Position numbers and translations under genes: made by a program
Shown: one piece after another, positions 60,766-64,000 of the stretch
Layout: every line of letters begins with the position of its first letter
Numbering within the stretch: position 1 is the first letter of the stretch
The notes under the pieces: generated by a model
The model's database searches: none
What the model was told of the DNA's origin: nothing
What the model saw: only the letters and a program-made list of their open reading frames with translations
Assembly (NCBI GenBank): GCA_964651245.1
Contig: CAZYVI010000002.1
Coordinates: 124,001-188,000, forward strand
Length of the DNA stretch: 64,000 nt
Source of the DNA: Avedoeria sp964651245
GTDB lineage: Bacteria > Chloroflexota > Anaerolineae > Epilineales > Epilineaceae
Direction: 5' to 3'

Positions 60766-61757
60766 GCGGCGTCATCGTCACCGGCTCGATCGCCAACGAC
60801 TACATCATGGCCTTCCCGGGCGACTTCACCGAGCACATCCTGCCCGACAAGCTCGACGTCCTATCGGTGAGCTTCCTGGTCGACAGCCTGCGGCGCGAGC
60901 CGGGCGGCTGCGCCGTGAACATCGCCTACAACCTGGCGCTGCTGGGCGACCGGCCGGCGGTGATGGCCACCGTCGGCGAGGACTGGGCCGAGGACCGCAC
61001 CCGGCTCGAAGCGGCCGGGGTCGACACGCGCCACGTCCGCGCCGTCGACGGCGTCCACACCGCCTCGTTCTTCGTCAGCACCGACCGCCACAACCGGCAG
61101 ATCGCCAGCTTCTACGTCGGGGCGATGGGCCACGCCGGCGAGCTGAGCCTGTCCGACGTGGTCGGCGGCCCGCCGGGCCCGGGCGATGCGCGGCCGCTCG
61201 TCGTGATCTCGCCCAACGCGCCCGAGGCCATGGTCCGGCTCGTCGAGGACTGCAAGGCCCTCGGCCTGCCCTACGTCTACGACCCCAGCCAGCAGATCGT
61301 CCGGTTGTCGGGCGCCGACCTCCGGGCCGGCATCGACGGCAGCCTGGTGACGATCGCCAACGAGTACGAGTTCGAGCTGATCCGCGACAAGACCGGCCTC
61401 GACGCCGAGGCGATCCGCGCCCGGACGGGCACGCTGGTGGTCACCCACGGCGACAAGGGGTCGCAGATCTGGTCGAACGGGACGATGACCGCCGTCGGCA
61501 TCGTCCCGCCCGCCGCCGAGGTCGACCCGACCGGCGTCGGCGACGCCTACCGCGCCGGCGTCGTGCTCGGCCTGTTGCACGACCTGCCGTGGCCCGTCGC
61601 CGGCCGGGTCGGCGCGCTGTGCGCCACCTACGCGCTCGAGGCGCTGGGCACGCAGCGCCACGCGTTCACCCCCGACGCCTTCGCCGCGCGCTACGCCGCC
61701 CACTTCGGGCCGGTCCCGCCGGCGCTGCAGGCCCTGCTGGCCCGCCGCGCCGGCTGA
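60762..61757 (+). CDS. PfkB-family kinase, adenosine-kinase-like
   Basis: 331 residues. The N-terminus GVIVTGSIANDYIMAFPGDF, then REPGGCAVNIAYNLALLGDRP, and the C-terminal motif EVDPTGVGDAYRAGVVLGLL with the catalytic Asp (DxxGxGD) are PfkB hallmarks. The SIANDYIMxFPG type of start is found in adenosine kinases of this family. It lies between mtnA (4-base overlap) and metK, so phosphorylating adenosine made from the SAM cycle is the most likely job, although a ribokinase-like sugar specificity is not excluded. Confidence 0.85.
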
Positions 61758-61832
61758 CGGCGCCGCGCCCGTCGCCCAAGCCCGTCCCCGCCCATCCCCG
61801 GCAGCCGCCGACCAGGATCCAAGGAGCACACG

Positions 61833-63041
<1,209 letters not shown>

Positions 63042-63212
63042 CGATCCCGCCAACACCGGCGCGACGAGGCAACTCGCGTCTCCCGGGCGTCGCGCCCACC
63101 CCAACCGCATCGCTACCCGTGACTTTCCCGGCCCGCTCGGCAACACAGCGGGCACGAACGAACGCGCCGACCGCCCCGGTCGCAGCGCGCTCGACACGAA
63201 GGGGAAGCTGCG

Positions 63213-64000
63213 ATGTCGATGCGGTCCGCCGCCGCGCCCGAGCGGGTGCTCTACTACTGCCACGATACCTATGGCCTGGGCCATCTCCGCCGGGCGCTGG
63301 CCATCGCCCATCATCTGGCCGACGCCGCGCCCGGCGTCGCCCAGCTCGTCGTCACCGGCTCGCCGCTGGCGACCCAGCTGCCGCTGCCGAGCGGCGCCGA
63401 CACCCTCAAGCTGCCGTGCGTCGTCAAGACCGGCGACGAGCGCTACGCCTCGCGCACCCTGGCGGCCTCGTTCGAGTCGGTTCGGGCGCTGCGCGGCGCG
63501 CTGGTCCTCGACGCCGTGCGCCACTTCCGGCCCGACCTCGTCGTCGTCGACCACGCCCCGGGCGGCGTCAAGGGCGAGGTCGTCCGGGCGCTGACCGCCG
63601 CGCGGCGGCTGCTGCCGGACACGCGGATCGTCCTCGGGCTGCGCGACATCGTCGACGCCCCGGCCCGAACGCGAGCGACCTGGGCCGCGGCCGGGATCCC
63701 CGACCTCCTGACGACCGTCTACGACGCGATCCTCGTCTACGGCCAGCAGGACGTCTTCGACCCGATCGCCGCCTACGACCTGCCGCGCCCGGTCGCCGAC
63801 AAGACGCGGTTTGTCGGCTACCTCCGCCGCGCGGCCGAGCCCATCCCGGCCGCGCTGGCCGACCTGACGGCCGCCGACGCCCCGCCCTACGTCCTGGCCA
63901 CCGCCGGCGGCGGCCAGGACGGCTTCGCCGTGCTCGACGCCTTCCTCGCCGCCGCCGGCGCCTGGCCGGGCGGCGCGCCGTTCCGACCGGTCGTCGTGGC
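63213..64000 (+). CDS. Predicted glycosyltransferase (COG4671, MurG-like), truncated by the window end
   Basis: 262 codons are present, with the C-terminus missing. The ATG at 63213 follows AAGGGGA. The start VLYYCHDTYGLGHLRRALAIAHHL is the hallmark of the COG4671 predicted glycosyltransferases, which resemble MurG/UDP-sugar transferases (GT-B fold). LVVVDHAPGGVKGEVV, VLGLRDIVDAP and DAILVYGQQDVFDPI follow, and VLATAGGGQDG opens the C-terminal donor domain. The role is not known. Confidence 0.85.
   Translation, partial: MSMRSAAAPERVLYYCHDTYGLGHLRRALAIAHHLADAAPGVAQLVVTGSPLATQLPLPSGADTLKLPCVVKTGDERYASRTLAASFESVRALRGALVLDAVRHFRPDLVVVDHAPGGVKGEVVRALTAARRLLPDTRIVLGLRDIVDAPARTRATWAAAGIPDLLTTVYDAILVYGQQDVFDPIAAYDLPRPVADKTRFVGYLRRAAEPIPAALADLTAADAPPYVLATAGGGQDGFAVLDAFLAAAGAWPGGAPFRPVVV

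Noticed and set aside
61758..61832. A SAM riboswitch before metK
   Set aside because: The gap is only 75 bases, C-rich, and lacks the SAM-I core pairing and kink-turn sequences.

Overview
This 64-kb window is a very GC-rich (roughly 72 percent by eye), densely coded bacterial chromosome segment. The style of the exported proteins points to Chloroflexota of the Anaerolineae/Ardenticatenia type: Sec signal peptides followed by Pro/Thr linkers and a recurring YLPLV-like motif, stand-alone two-component-regulator propellers, and membrane glycosyltransferases paired with glycosidases. This assignment is an inference from protein style. No rRNA, tRNA, CRISPR array, integrase or insertion sequence was seen. 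Many operon junctions are GTGA or ATGA overlaps, and GTG starts are common.

Layout. 1-9.1 kb: a divergent pair (truncated secreted beta-propeller; large exported protein joining two DUF1566/Lcl modules to a glucan-water-dikinase-like phosphohistidine plus ATP-grasp unit), then a secreted propeller. 9.1-15.1 kb: a tandem M1 peptidase with one dead module, a flavin monooxygenase and a short HrcA repressor with a leaderless-looking promoter. 15.2-21.6 kb: a second propeller, a kinase-like protein, a broken nucleotidyltransferase, TerC, a PH-domain protein, a TIMP-like surface protein and DUF6194. 21.7-26.4 kb: DUF1905, dnaJ-prmA-rsmE-like, and an uncharacterised two-gene cassette with its own promoter. 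26.4-33.6 kb: two GT39-type membrane transferases on opposite strands around a lower-GC DUF2283 toxin-antitoxin-like pair, plus a membrane-anchored clan-A glycosidase. 33.7-37.9 kb: rpsU with a clear terminator, a secreted C39-like protease, a propeller and a GT9 transferase. 38-42.1 kb: a replication operon reading DUF151 nuclease, DnaB helicase, a DnaD-like protein and a DnaC-like loader with two complete ATPase modules in one chain. 42.2-47.5 kb: a small membrane protein, a divergent TlpA/DsbA thioredoxin pair, a repeat cluster, LigA and a YdeI-like protein. 47.7-56.2 kb: a sulfatase fused to a beta-lactamase-like serine hydrolase, a single-chain NfnB-NfnA-like flavo-iron-sulfur oxidoreductase, and an MFS exporter. 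56.4-64 kb: DUF1992, 3-methyladenine glycosylase, a hydrolase, a Uma2 nuclease, a methionine/SAM group (mtnA, PfkB kinase, metK) and a truncated glycosyltransferase.

Genome-level signals. The two longest gaps (8671-9063 and 44387-44779) both lie between convergent genes and are packed with GC palindromes and tandem repeats. A 26-bp element in them supplies the TAG stop codon of two unrelated genes. The few AT-rich hexamers upstream of genes look like sigma-A -10 boxes, including a 13-bp palindrome at 42151-42195 that carries a perfect TATAAT on each strand.
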